A DNA stretch of 64,000 nucleotides from Amycolatopsis alkalitolerans. Lineage in GTDB: Bacteria > Actinomycetota > Actinomycetes > Mycobacteriales > Pseudonocardiaceae. The stretch lies in contig NZ_VDFW01000014.1 of NCBI RefSeq assembly GCF_006152065.1, forward strand, positions 1 to 64,000, read 5' to 3'. The notes under the pieces were generated by a model that was not told the origin of the DNA, did no database searches, and saw only the letters and a list, made by a program, of their open reading frames with translations. Within the stretch, counting starts at the first letter, position 1; the number at the start of each line of letters is the position of its first letter. A program made the position numbers and the translations under genes. Below, in pieces: positions 46,160-55,237 of this stretch.

Positions 46160-49100
46160 ATGTGGATGGCCAGCAGGACGCCGACCGTCACCTCCGACGA
46201 GGTGACCGATCCGGAGCAGCCACGCCCGGACACCACGACCACGAGGCCCCGAAAGGTGCTGTGGCGGTGGCTTTCCGTCGTGCTCGGCGTGTTCGCCGCG
46301 GCCTCGGCGATCGCGTACCCGCTGCTGCCGGTGGTGCAGGACACCGCCACCATCACCTGGCCGGTCGGCAGTGACACCCGCCCGGTGAACGCCCCGCTCA
46401 CCGGCTACTGGGCCCAGGACATGCAGGTCGACCTGCCGTGCAGCACGGTCCAGGAGGTCAACAACCGGGCCCCGGGCGGCGCGCTGCTGTTCTCGACCGT
46501 GCCGGGCGCGCGCATCCCCAACGGCGCGGGCATGTTCATCCGGGTCGAAAACGGTGTTTTGACGGCGTTCAACCAGGGCCAGCAGGTCGCCCACCAGCCA
46601 CTGCCCGCGACCGGCTGCGACGTCCACTTCGCCTCGAGCGCCACCCACACCACGCTCACCATCGGCGGCACCCCCGTCTACGACTCGGCCGGGGACGTCC
46701 GCCCACGGGTCATCGGGATCTACACCGACATCACCTCGGCGAAGGACCCGATCGCCGGGCTGCACGTGTCGATCACGCCGGACACCCGCTACCAGACCTC
46801 GCCGACAGGCTTCAAGGTCGGGATCGGTGTCTTCGGGGTGCTGTCGCTGATCGGCTGCCTGATCGCGGTGAACCGGCTCGACCGTGGCGGCGCGCGGCGC
46901 GCGCCTCGCTGGGCACCGATCGGCTGGTGGAAACTCACGCCGCGGGACCTCACCGTGTTCGGGGTGCTCGGCGCGTGGGTGTTCATCGGCCCGGTGACCT
47001 CCGACGACGGCTACATCTTCACCATGGCCAGAGTCGCCAACGCGGTCGGCTACCTCACCAACTACCACCGGTGGTTCGGCGTCGCCGAGGCGCCGTTCGG
47101 CTGGAACGACCAGATCTACGAGCTGATGGCGACGGTGTCGACGGCACCGACGTGGATCCGGCTGCCTTCGTTCCTGCTCGGCGTGATCAGCTGGCTGCTG
47201 ATCAGCCGCGAAGTGATGCCCCGGCTGGGCACCCAGGTACGCAACAGCCGGGCCGCCAGCTGGGCCGCCGCGACGGTGTTCCTGGTCTGGTGGATGCCGT
47301 ACAACAACGGTGTGCGGCCGGAGCCGTGGGCCGCGCTGGGCTCGCTGCTCGCGCTCTGCGCGGTCGAACGGGCCCTGGTCACCCGCCGGCTGCTGCCGCT
47401 GTGCCTCGGCCTGCTCGCCGCCGCCTTTGCACTCGCCGCGACCCCCACCGGGCTGATCGCCGTGGCGCCGTTCCTGGTCGCGGCGCGCCCGCTGTTCCAG
47501 ATGCTGCGGGCCAGAGCGCGGGAGGAGGGCTGGGCTTCGGTGCTCGCGCCGATCGCGGGCGCCGGGTTCATCATCCTGGTCGTGGTCTTCGCGGACCAGA
47601 CCTTCGCCTCGATCATGGAGGCGACCCGGCTGCGCAGCAACGTCGGCCCGAACCTGCCCTGGTACGACGAACTGTCCCGGTACGAGCTGCTGTTCGCCGA
47701 CAGCGCCGACGGTTCGATGACCCGCCGGTTCCCGGTGCTGCTGCTCATCCTGTCCACGGGTGCGTGCCTGGTCGTACTGCTGCGCCGCGGCCGCATCCAG
47801 GGCGCCGCGCTCGGCCCGGCACGGCGGCTGATCGGCACCACAGCCCTGTTCTTCCTGCTGCTCGCGCTGACGCCGACCAAGTGGACGCACCACTTCGGGG
47901 CGTTCGCCGCGGTCGGCTCCGCGATGGCCGCGCTCACCGCGCTCGCGACCAGCTCGACGGTGCTGCGCTCGAAACGCAACCGGGCGGCGTTCACCGCCGG
48001 GCTGCTCGCGGTCGCCGCGCTGGCCGCGACCGGGCCGAACGCGTACTGGTTCGTCTCCGGGATCGGCGTGCCGTGGTTCGACAAGGCGCCGTCCATTCAC
48101 GGCTACCACCTCTCGACCCTGCTGCTGCTCGCGGCCGCCGTCGCCGCGGTGATCGCGTTCGTGGAGAACGTCAAGGCGCAGCGGCCCGGTCTGCAGCCAC
48201 CGCCGACACCGGAACGGCGGCTGCGCGCCCTGCGCCTCGGCTCGATGTCGCTGGTCGTGGTGTGCGGCATGGTCGTGGCGTTCGAGTTCGCCAGCATGGG
48301 CAAGGCGATCCAGAAGCAGGCGCACAGCTACAGCCTCGGCGCCGCGAACGTGTCGGCGCTGTTCGGCCAGAACACCTGCAACCTGTCCGATCACGTGATG
48401 GTCGAGCAGAACCCGGTGGCGAGCGTGCTCAAGCCCGTCACGGCGCAGACGGTGCCGGCGCAGCAGAAGCCGCAGACCACCGGCTTGCCGCCGACGGACG
48501 AGGACAACGGCCCGACCCAGGCGGGCTTCCACACCACGGCGGAGGGCAACGACGATCCGCTCGGCGGCCCGCCGCACGGGTTCACCACGAGCACGGTGCC
48601 GATGTGGAGCAGCTACCACGAGAAGGCGGGTGAATCACCGACCGGCCGCCTGCGCACCGACTGGTACGCGCTCCCGAAGAACCACGCCGACGCGCAGGTG
48701 GTGGTCGCCGTCGCCGCCAAGAAGAGCAAGGCGACCAGCGTGTCGCTCGAGTTCGGCACCCAGACCCCGGCGGGCGTCAAGATCGTCAAGTCCGATCAGG
48801 TGCTGGCCCCGGGCGTGGGCACGACCTCGGGGAACAGCAACGACACCGAGACCGGCAAATGGGCCGACCAGCGGGTCCAGATCGGTGATCTGCCCGCGGA
48901 CATCACCGTGGTGCGCGTGGTCGCCAAGGACGACGACGTGACCGACGACGGGTGGGTCGCGGTGAGCGCCCCGCGGGTTCCGACGTTCACCACGCTGACT
49001 CAGCGGGTCGGCAACGCGCCGGTGTACATGGACTGGCCCGCGGCCTTCGTGTATCCGTGCATGCAGCCCGTGACCTCGCACGACGGCATCTCCCAGCTGC

Positions 49101-49381
49101 CGGCGTACCGGATCACCGCCGGCACACTGGCCCCGGAGGCCGGGATCGCCGACAGCATCGGCGGCGGGCCGCTCGGCTGGCTGGAGGAGGTCGCGAGCGA
49201 GCCCGAGGTGCCGAGTTACCTGCAGGGCGATCCCGGGCAGTCGTGGGGTCAGCTGATGCAGATCGAGCCGTACACCCAGGGCACGACGCCGCACGTCGAA
49301 CACGGTGAGAAGACCGTGTGGGGCTGGTGGTCGCCGGGCCCGGGCCCGCAGCAGCCGAACGGTTCGACGCCGACCCACTAG
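46160..49381 (+). CDS. Arabinosyltransferase, EmbA/B/C family
   Basis: A 1,073-residue GT-C glycosyltransferase that builds arabinan of arabinogalactan or lipoarabinomannan using decaprenyl-phospho-arabinose. It has an N-terminal helix (about 35-58), a large extracytoplasmic domain, then about twelve membrane helices and a C-terminal carbohydrate-binding domain (about 760-1,050, with several cysteines). The catalytic acidic pair is in VTSDDGYIFTMAR (about 275-287). The C-terminal end is proline-rich. As a single emb gene it resembles the situation outside mycobacteria. It is flanked by cobK and phoX; cofunction is not apparent. Confidence 0.93.
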   Translation: MWMASRTPTVTSDEVTDPEQPRPDTTTTRPRKVLWRWLSVVLGVFAAASAIAYPLLPVVQDTATITWPVGSDTRPVNAPLTGYWAQDMQVDLPCSTVQEVNNRAPGGALLFSTVPGARIPNGAGMFIRVENGVLTAFNQGQQVAHQPLPATGCDVHFASSATHTTLTIGGTPVYDSAGDVRPRVIGIYTDITSAKDPIAGLHVSITPDTRYQTSPTGFKVGIGVFGVLSLIGCLIAVNRLDRGGARRAPRWAPIGWWKLTPRDLTVFGVLGAWVFIGPVTSDDGYIFTMARVANAVGYLTNYHRWFGVAEAPFGWNDQIYELMATVSTAPTWIRLPSFLLGVISWLLISREVMPRLGTQVRNSRAASWAAATVFLVWWMPYNNGVRPEPWAALGSLLALCAVERALVTRRLLPLCLGLLAAAFALAATPTGLIAVAPFLVAARPLFQMLRARAREEGWASVLAPIAGAGFIILVVVFADQTFASIMEATRLRSNVGPNLPWYDELSRYELLFADSADGSMTRRFPVLLLILSTGACLVVLLRRGRIQGAALGPARRLIGTTALFFLLLALTPTKWTHHFGAFAAVGSAMAALTALATSSTVLRSKRNRAAFTAGLLAVAALAATGPNAYWFVSGIGVPWFDKAPSIHGYHLSTLLLLAAAVAAVIAFVENVKAQRPGLQPPPTPERRLRALRLGSMSLVVVCGMVVAFEFASMGKAIQKQAHSYSLGAANVSALFGQNTCNLSDHVMVEQNPVASVLKPVTAQTVPAQQKPQTTGLPPTDEDNGPTQAGFHTTAEGNDDPLGGPPHGFTTSTVPMWSSYHEKAGESPTGRLRTDWYALPKNHADAQVVVAVAAKKSKATSVSLEFGTQTPAGVKIVKSDQVLAPGVGTTSGNSNDTETGKWADQRVQIGDLPADITVVRVVAKDDDVTDDGWVAVSAPRVPTFTTLTQRVGNAPVYMDWPAAFVYPCMQPVTSHDGISQLPAYRITAGTLAPEAGIADSIGGGPLGWLEEVASEPEVPSYLQGDPGQSWGQLMQIEPYTQGTTPHVEHGEKTVWGWWSPGPGPQQPNGSTPTH

Positions 49382-49385
49382 GATT

Positions 49386-49407
49386 GTTCGCCCAGTGTTG
49401 GGCTGAA
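49386..49407 (+). promoter_or_regulatory. PHO-box-like direct repeat upstream of phoX
   Basis: GTTCGCC (49386) and GTTGGGC (49397) start exactly 11 nt apart, the pitch of PhoP binding units with GTTCACC consensus. The first unit matches 6 of 7 positions, the second only 4. The same bases contain a small stem GCCCA-GTGT-TGGGC, so this may also be a hairpin after emb. The link to a phosphatase gene makes PhoP control reasonable. Confidence 0.35.
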
Positions 49408-49441
49408 TGTCTGGTTTCGGTAGCGAAAGCCAGTTTGTATT

Positions 49442-49472
49442 CCCTGGTCGTACTTGCGTGTTTTGACCAGGG
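49442..49472 (+). promoter_or_regulatory. Hairpin covering the phoX ribosome-binding site
   Basis: CCCTGGTC (49442-49449) pairs perfectly with GACCAGGG (49465-49472). The right arm includes the first four bases of the AGGGAGG Shine-Dalgarno site (49469-49475) of phoX, six bases before the ATG. In the mRNA this could mask translation; in DNA it could be a repressor site. Confidence 0.5.
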
Positions 49473-49481
49473 AGGTCGCAA

Positions 49482-50855
49482 ATGGCATTGACCAGACGGG
49501 ATCTGTTGCGCACGGGCGCGCTGGGGATCGTGGTCGCCGGCAGTGTGGAGGCGATCGCCGCGCCCGTGGCGGTGGCTCAGACCCGGCGCCAGGCAGGCTA
49601 CGGCGCCCTCGTCGACGACCCGGCCGGTTTGCTGGCGCTGCCGAAGGGCTTCTCCTACCGCGTGGTCGCCGAGGCCGGGGTCACGAAGCTGGACAGCGGT
49701 GAGCCGACGCCCAGCGACCCCGACGGCACGGCCTGCTTCGGCGATCGCCATGGCTTCGTGCTGGTGAACAACCACGAGATCGGCGGCAGCGAACCGTACC
49801 GGGTACCGGCGCTGTCCGGGCTCACCTACGACCCGGGCGCCGGCGGCGGGACCACGAACATCGTCGTCGACCAGTCGGGCAAGCGCGTGCGCGAGTACGT
49901 GAGCCTCGCCGGGACGCACAACAACTGCGCGGGCGGGCGTACCCCGTGGGACACGTGGCTGACCTGCGAGGAGACCGAGCAGCGCGCGGGCGGGGTGTAC
50001 CAGAAGGACCACGGGTACGTGTTCGAGGTGGACCCGTTCGACCACCACGCGAACCAGCACCCGGTCGCGTTGAGGTTCCTCGGCCGCTACTCGCACGAAG
50101 CCGTCGCGGTCGATCCGCGTGGCTCGTCGATCTACCTGACCGAGGACGCGAACGGCCCGCATGGCCTGTACTACCGGTGGACCCCGCCGAAGGGCTTCGG
50201 CGGCGGCAAGGGCGCGCTGAAGCACCTGCAGGAGACGGCAGGCGACAACGCGGGCCGGCTGCAGGCGATGAGCTGTTTCAAGGGCGACCGGCATATCGCG
50301 GATCTGTCGGAGGCGACCCAGCCCGGCACGAAGTACCGGGTGAAGTGGGTCGACGTGCCCGACCGGCAGGCCGCGACGGTGTCCGTGCGCAAGCAGTTCG
50401 CGGACGGCGAGGTGACGGGCAGCCGGAAGCTGGAAGGAGCCTACTGGGGCGACGGCGGGGCGTATTTCGTGGCGAGCTTCGCGCGGGCGTCCGACGGGAG
50501 CGTCAACGAGCACGACGGCCAGGTGTGGTTCTACGACCCGCGCTCGGAGACGGTCGAACTCAAGACGATCTTCGGTGTGAACCCGGACCCGGACGCGGAC
50601 ACGAACTACGACGGTCCGGACAACATCACGGTCTCGCCCGACGGCGGCCTGATCCTCGCCGAGGACGGTGACGGCGTGCAGCATCTGGTGGGCGTGACCC
50701 GCAAGGGCGCGACCTACCCGATGGCGCGGAACGACCTGAACGGCAGCGAGTTCACCGGCCCGACCTTCAGCCAGGACGGCCGCATCCTGTTCGCCAACAT
50801 CCAGGGCCCCGGCCACGTCTTCGCGATCACCGGCCCCTGGGAAACCTGCCGCTGA
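49482..50855 (+). CDS. phoX: Tat-exported PhoX-family phosphatase (DUF839)
   Basis: A 457-residue secreted protein. The twin-arginine signal is TRRDLLRTGALGIVV at about residues 4-18, with cleavage probably after AVAQ. The mature part is the PhoX/DUF839 beta-propeller, with NNHEIGGSEPY, GTHNNCAGGRTPWDTWLTCEE, GRYSHEAVAVDP and NITVSPDGGLILAEDG. PhoX enzymes are calcium/iron-dependent alkaline phosphatases; some members of the family have lost activity or act on other substrates. A PHO-box-like repeat and an RBS hairpin lie upstream. Confidence 0.9.
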   Translation: MALTRRDLLRTGALGIVVAGSVEAIAAPVAVAQTRRQAGYGALVDDPAGLLALPKGFSYRVVAEAGVTKLDSGEPTPSDPDGTACFGDRHGFVLVNNHEIGGSEPYRVPALSGLTYDPGAGGGTTNIVVDQSGKRVREYVSLAGTHNNCAGGRTPWDTWLTCEETEQRAGGVYQKDHGYVFEVDPFDHHANQHPVALRFLGRYSHEAVAVDPRGSSIYLTEDANGPHGLYYRWTPPKGFGGGKGALKHLQETAGDNAGRLQAMSCFKGDRHIADLSEATQPGTKYRVKWVDVPDRQAATVSVRKQFADGEVTGSRKLEGAYWGDGGAYFVASFARASDGSVNEHDGQVWFYDPRSETVELKTIFGVNPDPDADTNYDGPDNITVSPDGGLILAEDGDGVQHLVGVTRKGATYPMARNDLNGSEFTGPTFSQDGRILFANIQGPGHVFAITGPWETCR

Positions 50856-50866
50856 CCGTGCTCACC

Positions 50867-51052
50867 GGCGTGTTTGCCCCTCCCGTCGGCGTGTCTGCCC
50901 CGTCCGTCGGTGTGTTTGCTCCGTCCGTCGGTGTGTTTGCCCCGTCCGTCGGCGTGTTTGCCCCGTCCGGCGCCAATTCGCCGACGCGGGAAGCCAACTC
51001 GGTGACGCGGGGAGCCAACTCGGTGACCGGGAGGGCAAACACGCCGATGTGG
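50867..51052. repeat. Nine-unit 21-nt tandem repeat array with an inverted half
   Basis: Units start at 50867, 50888, 50909, 50930, 50951 (this one 18 nt), 50969, 50990, 51011 and 51032. The first five read GGCGTGTTTGCCCCGTCCGTC with few changes. Units 6-9 read like GCCAACTCGGTGACGCGGGGA and are diverged copies in the opposite orientation; the last one, GGGCAAACACGCC, is an exact inverse of the first, GGCGTGTTTGCCC. The array fills the gap between convergent phoX and cobIJ and is open as heptapeptide repeats on both strands, though neither frame looks like a real gene. Confidence 0.9.
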
Positions 51053-51066
51053 CGGGGCAGTGTGCG

Positions 51067-52551
51067 TTAGTAGGTGCGGGGGGTCCAGACCTGGCCGTGG
51101 GTGCGGCGGGTACGGGTGGAGCCGACGATCAGCAGGCAGCGCATGTCTACTGTGGATGGATCCAGGTCGCCGAGGGTGGTGACGCGGACATCCTCTTCCG
51201 GGCCGCCGACGTCCCGGGCGACCACCACGGGAGTCTCCGGGGTGCGGTGCCGGAGCAGGATCTCCTGCGCCTGTGCCAGTTGGGTCGTCCGGGAACGGGA
51301 GGCCGGGTTGTAGATCGCGATCACCAGATCCGCCGCGCCAGCCGCGTCCAGGCGCTTCTCGATGATCTCCCAGGGCTTCAGCCGGTCCGAAAGCGAAAGC
51401 ACGCAGTAGTCGTGCCCCAGCGGCGCGCCGACCCGTGACGCCGCCGCCTGCGCCGCCGTCAGGCCGGGCAGCACCCGCACCGGAACCGGCTCCTTCAGCA
51501 GCGAAGCCTGTTCCAGCACCGCGGAAGCCATCGCGAAGACGCCCGGATCCCCCGAGGAGATCACGGCGACACGAGCCCCGGCCCGAGCGAGAGAAAGCGC
51601 TTCCCGGGCACGGTCGGCCTCGACCCGGTTGCCCGAGGCATGGCGCTGCTGCCCGGCCCGCTGCGGAACCTTCGCCAGGTACGGCCCATACCCGACGAGA
51701 TGCTCGGCCGCTGCCAGGGCTTCCGCGGCTTCCGGCGTCAGCCACTGTGGACCGGCCGGGCCGAGACCCACGACCACGACCTCGCCGCCTGCCGACGGCT
51801 CCTCCACCACGGAAGCACCGGATTTCCTTGCCGCATAAGCAGGACTCGGCACCAGCGCCAGCGAGAAGTACGGCACCGACCCGGGTTCGACCTCCGCGAA
51901 CGGCTCCACCCGTTGCGCCTGACACGTCGCCCGCTCGACGTAGTACGCCTCGTCCAACCGGCCTGCCTCCGCAAGCGCCGAACGCACGGAACCGAAGGTG
52001 CGCCCCAGCTTCAGTACCGCCGCCGCCTCAGTATCGGCCAGCCGTCGCGCCAGTTCCGGGGCGGGCAGCGTGCCCGGCAGGACCGTCAGCACCTCGTCGC
52101 GCTGCACCAGCGGACGGCCCAGCACGGCCGAAGCGGCGCTGACCGAAGTCACGCCCGGCACGGCCTCCGCCTCGTACCGGTCACAAAGGCGCTCGTGCAT
52201 GTACATGTACGAGCCGTAGAAGAACGGATCCCCCTCGCACAGCAGGACGACGTCCCGCCCGGCATCGAGATGTTCCGCCAGCCGTTTCGCGCTCAGCTCG
52301 TAGAACTCCGCGATCGCGCCCTCGTACCCGCCGGGGTGGTCGGTGGTCTCCGTCGTCACCGGGTAGACCAGCCGCTCCTCGAGCTGCCCCTCCCGCAGGT
52401 ACGGTTCGGCGACCGAGCGCGCGATGCTCCGGCCGTGCCGCGCGCTGTGGTAGGCGATCACCTGCGCCTCGCCGATCAGCCTGGCGGCCTTGACGGTCAG
52501 CAGTTCGGAGTCACCGGGGCCGAGCCCGACACCCCACAGTTTCCCGGTCAT
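51067..52551 (-). CDS. cobIJ: CobI-CobJ fusion: precorrin-2 C20- and precorrin-3B C17-methyltransferase
   Basis: A 494-residue fusion of two tetrapyrrole methylases. The CobI half (about 1-245) begins [20 protein letters not shown] and contains [19 protein letters not shown]. The CobJ half (about 255-494) begins [19 protein letters not shown] and contains [12 protein letters not shown] and [20 protein letters not shown]. Such fusions are usual in actinobacteria. ATG 52551 overlaps the cobH stop (ATGA). It is the last gene of the cobG-cobH-cobIJ unit, with the repeat array immediately after its stop. Confidence 0.95.
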   Translation of the reverse strand: MTGKLWGVGLGPGDSELLTVKAARLIGEAQVIAYHSARHGRSIARSVAEPYLREGQLEERLVYPVTTETTDHPGGYEGAIAEFYELSAKRLAEHLDAGRDVVLLCEGDPFFYGSYMYMHERLCDRYEAEAVPGVTSVSAASAVLGRPLVQRDEVLTVLPGTLPAPELARRLADTEAAAVLKLGRTFGSVRSALAEAGRLDEAYYVERATCQAQRVEPFAEVEPGSVPYFSLALVPSPAYAARKSGASVVEEPSAGGEVVVVGLGPAGPQWLTPEAAEALAAAEHLVGYGPYLAKVPQRAGQQRHASGNRVEADRAREALSLARAGARVAVISSGDPGVFAMASAVLEQASLLKEPVPVRVLPGLTAAQAAASRVGAPLGHDYCVLSLSDRLKPWEIIEKRLDAAGAADLVIAIYNPASRSRTTQLAQAQEILLRHRTPETPVVVARDVGGPEEDVRVTTLGDLDPSTVDMRCLLIVGSTRTRRTHGQVWTPRTY

Positions 52552-53171
52552 TCGGCTTCGCTCGCCAGCGCGTTCACCGCGGCGACCGCCATCGCGCTGC
52601 CGCCCCGCCGGCCGTGCACCACGAGATACGGCGCCGGAGCCCGCTTCGCGAGTTCCACTTTGGACTCCGCGGCGCCGACGAACCCCACGGGCACCCCGAT
52701 GATCGCCGCCGGCACCCCCGCGCCTTCTTCGAGCATCTCCAGCAACCGGAACAGCGCGGTGGGCGCGTTCCCGATGGCCACCACGGACCCGGCCAGCCGG
52801 TCGCGCCACAGTTCCAGCGCCGCGGCCGAGCGTGTCGTACCCAGGCGCTCGGCGAGGCCGGGCACCTGCTGATCGGACAGCGTGCACACCACGTCGTTGT
52901 CCGCCGGCAGCCGCCGCCGCGTGACACCGCTCGCGATCATCTGCGCGTCGCACAGCACGGGCGCACCCGCGCGCAGCGCCGCTCGCGCCGATTCGACGAT
53001 CTCCAGCGAGTACGCGAGATCGTCGATCAGGTCGACCATGCCGCATGAGTGGATCATGCGTACCGCGACCGGTTCGAGGTCCGCCGGCAGGATCGCGACG
53101 TCGGCTTCGTCGCGGATCGTGGCGAACGAATGGCGGTAGATCTCCGCCCCGTCCTTGAGATAGTCGGTCAC
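52548..53171 (-). CDS. cobH: Precorrin-8X methylmutase
   Basis: A 207-residue mutase moving the methyl group from C11 to C12 to give hydrogenobyrinate. The catalytic histidine H41 is in [16 protein letters not shown]; other family segments are [14 protein letters not shown] and [13 protein letters not shown]. It overlaps cobG at its start and cobIJ at its end by 4 nt each, so the three-gene unit is tightly coupled. Confidence 0.96.
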   Translation of the reverse strand: MTDYLKDGAEIYRHSFATIRDEADVAILPADLEPVAVRMIHSCGMVDLIDDLAYSLEIVESARAALRAGAPVLCDAQMIASGVTRRRLPADNDVVCTLSDQQVPGLAERLGTTRSAAALELWRDRLAGSVVAIGNAPTALFRLLEMLEEGAGVPAAIIGVPVGFVGAAESKVELAKRAPAPYLVVHGRRGGSAMAVAAVNALASEAE

Positions 53172-54223
53172 CGGTTTCCCTTCTGTGCCAGCACATCCGC
53201 CAGCGCCTCGACGGGCACCCAGTCGCCGTCGACCAGGTAGCCGCGGTCCGCCGCCACCACGTCCACCGCGTCGCGTGGTTTACCGCACCGCCGCTCACAT
53301 CCCGAAAAATGTGCTCGCGCGCTGACCGGCCGGGCGTCGGCCCGCACGTCCGCGCGCGACTTCGCACAGCCTGGCCGCCCGATGCACGCGGTCACACCGG
53401 TGCCACTCGACAACGCCAGCAACCCGGCCCGGAACTCGGGCACGACCACGCTCCGCCACGGCGTGACCACGACATCGCAGCCGAAAGAGCGCACCTGCGC
53501 CGCGGTCAACTGCCCGAACAGCGGCGCCACGCACAACCCGCGCCCGCCGTCGTCCCGCCCGAACGCCCCCACCGGGACCGGCCGGCTCGGCCGCCGGACA
53601 CCCGAAAACCCGGGCAATTCACGCATCCGCCACGCGCTGCCGCGAATCTCGGTGAACCGCAACGCTTCGGACACCAGCATCTCGACCGCTTCGCCTGGTG
53701 GCACCCGGACGCCCGGCTCACCCGCACGCAGCAGCACGCCGTCCCGCGAACCGGTCGCCTGCCAGCACAGGTCGGCGTCCTCCGCCGCGACATCGCCCCG
53801 GCCGTCGTCGAGCGCGAACAGGAACCGCCCCGGCAGCCGCGCGAGCGCGGGTTCGGCGCGGACCGCGGTGTCCAGTTCTGCCACCAGCGGGCGCACGTCC
53901 ACGAGCCCCCCGGCAAGCCCGGACAGCGGCGACGCGAGGAAGTTCCGCACTCGCTCATGCGAAGGCGCGGGCAGCAACCCCGCTTCGGAGAGGCGCCCGG
54001 CCAGCTCCCCGGTCTCCGGCGGGAGCCCGCGCAACTGCACGTTTCCCCGCGAGGTCAGGTGCACCGAGCCGTCACCGAAGTCCTCCGCGCACGCCGCCAG
54101 GACCTCCAGTTGCGCCGCCGTGACCTGACCACCCGGCAACCGCACCCGGACCAGCGCCCCGTCCGCGGCGTCGTGCGCCGCGAGGACACCGGGACACGCG
54201 TCGGGGCGGGCGCGGACAGACAT
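53168..54223 (-). CDS. cobG: Precorrin-3B synthase
   Basis: A 351-residue siroheme/4Fe-4S protein related to nitrite/sulfite reductases; it carries out the oxygen-dependent hydroxylation and lactone formation for ring contraction. Two ferredoxin-like half-domains are seen, with [15 protein letters not shown] near the N terminus and the four Fe-S/siroheme cysteines in [14 protein letters not shown] and [12 protein letters not shown]. This is the hallmark of the aerobic route. The ATG at 54223 begins the cobG-cobH-cobIJ operon. It is divergent from an ABC-transporter operon. Confidence 0.94.
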   Translation of the reverse strand: MSVRARPDACPGVLAAHDAADGALVRVRLPGGQVTAAQLEVLAACAEDFGDGSVHLTSRGNVQLRGLPPETGELAGRLSEAGLLPAPSHERVRNFLASPLSGLAGGLVDVRPLVAELDTAVRAEPALARLPGRFLFALDDGRGDVAAEDADLCWQATGSRDGVLLRAGEPGVRVPPGEAVEMLVSEALRFTEIRGSAWRMRELPGFSGVRRPSRPVPVGAFGRDDGGRGLCVAPLFGQLTAAQVRSFGCDVVVTPWRSVVVPEFRAGLLALSSGTGVTACIGRPGCAKSRADVRADARPVSARAHFSGCERRCGKPRDAVDVVAADRGYLVDGDWVPVEALADVLAQKGNR

Positions 54224-54263
54224 GGCCTTTACGGTAGCTCTTGGATCGAATGCAGTAGACCTG

Positions 54264-54279
54264 CTACATTTCAATGTAG
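54264..54279. promoter_or_regulatory. CTACAT/ATGTAG operator candidate of the ABC-XRE operon
   Basis: CTACAT-TTCA-ATGTAG is a perfect 6-base dyad about 25 nt upstream of the ABC ATPase start. A third CTACAT half-site follows at 54285-54290 and an extra GTAG...CTAC pairing precedes it. An XRE-type regulator is encoded in the same operon and could bind here. The site also lies in the promoter region of divergent cobG. Confidence 0.6.
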
Positions 54280-54304
54280 GATCTCTACATTGGGGAGAAG
54301 ATCT

Positions 54305-55237
54305 ATGACTGTCATGAACGGGGCACGGGGGGTCGTGCAACCGGTGAGACCTGCCGTCGAGAACGCGGTTCTCGACGTGCGCGACCTGTGGATGCGGTAC
54401 GGCACCACGGATGTGCTGAAGGGGGTGGACTTCACCGCCCAGCGCGGTGAAGTGCTGGCGCTGCTGGGTCCGAACGGCGCGGGCAAGACCACGACGATCG
54501 AGATCCTCGAGGGCTTCCGCATGCGTTCGGCCGGAGAGGTCCGCGTGCTGGGCGCGGACCCGGCGCGCGGGGACGAGGCATGGCGCGCGCGGCTCGGCGT
54601 GGTGCTGCAGTCCTGGCGTGACCACGCGAAGTGGCGCGTCCGTGAGCTGCTGCAGCATCTCGGCTCGTACTACCGCGACTACTCGACCGACCGGATCCGG
54701 CGCCCGTGGGACGTCGACGAGCTGATCGCGACCGTCGGCCTGACCGCGCACGCGCAGAAACGCGCCGGATCCCTGTCCGGCGGGCAGCGGCGGCGGCTCG
54801 ACGTGGCGATCGGCATCGTCGGGCGCCCTGAGCTGCTGTTCCTCGACGAGCCGACCGCCGGTTTCGACCCGGAGGCCCGCCGCGAGTTCCACGATCTCGT
54901 GCACCGGCTCTCCGATGACGACGACACCACGATCCTGCTCACCACGCACGACCTCGACGAGGCCGAGAAGCTCGCCGACCGGATCCTCATCCTGGCCGGT
55001 GGCGAGATCATCGCGAACGGCTCCGCCGACGAGCTTTCCCGCCGCATGTCCACCGAAGCGGAGGTCAAGTGGACCCGGGACGGCCAGCGGTTCGTGCATT
55101 CGACCGTCGAGGCGACGAAGTTCGTGCACGAACTCTTCCTGCAGCATGGCGACGCGATCGGCGACCTCGAAGTCCGCCGGGCGAGCCTCGAGGACACCTA
55201 CATGGCACTGGTCCGGCAATTCGAGGTGACGAAATGA
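54305..55237 (+). CDS. ABC transporter ATP-binding protein (DrrA-type exporter)
   Basis: A 310-residue nucleotide-binding subunit. Walker A is GPNGAGKTTTIEIL (about 58-71), the Q-loop is in VVLQSWRDH, the signature is SLSGGQRRRLDVA and Walker B is LLFLDEPTAGFDP, followed by the switch His in LTTHDLDEAEKLADR. The C-terminal tail is typical of DrrA/NodI-type exporters of drugs or lipids. ATG 54305 has a GGGGAG site. The stop overlaps the permease start by 4 nt. Confidence 0.93.
   Translation: MTVMNGARGVVQPVRPAVENAVLDVRDLWMRYGTTDVLKGVDFTAQRGEVLALLGPNGAGKTTTIEILEGFRMRSAGEVRVLGADPARGDEAWRARLGVVLQSWRDHAKWRVRELLQHLGSYYRDYSTDRIRRPWDVDELIATVGLTAHAQKRAGSLSGGQRRRLDVAIGIVGRPELLFLDEPTAGFDPEARREFHDLVHRLSDDDDTTILLTTHDLDEAEKLADRILILAGGEIIANGSADELSRRMSTEAEVKWTRDGQRFVHSTVEATKFVHELFLQHGDAIGDLEVRRASLEDTYMALVRQFEVTK

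Noticed and set aside
50867..51052. Possible CRISPR array
   Set aside because: The units are contiguous without unique spacers and part of them is inverted, and there are no cas genes.
50858..51070. A 70-codon repetitive peptide on the plus strand (and a similar one on the minus strand)
   Set aside because: Both strands are open only because the 21-nt repeat is a multiple of three; there is no signal peptide, good ribosome-binding site or homologous protein that I recognise.
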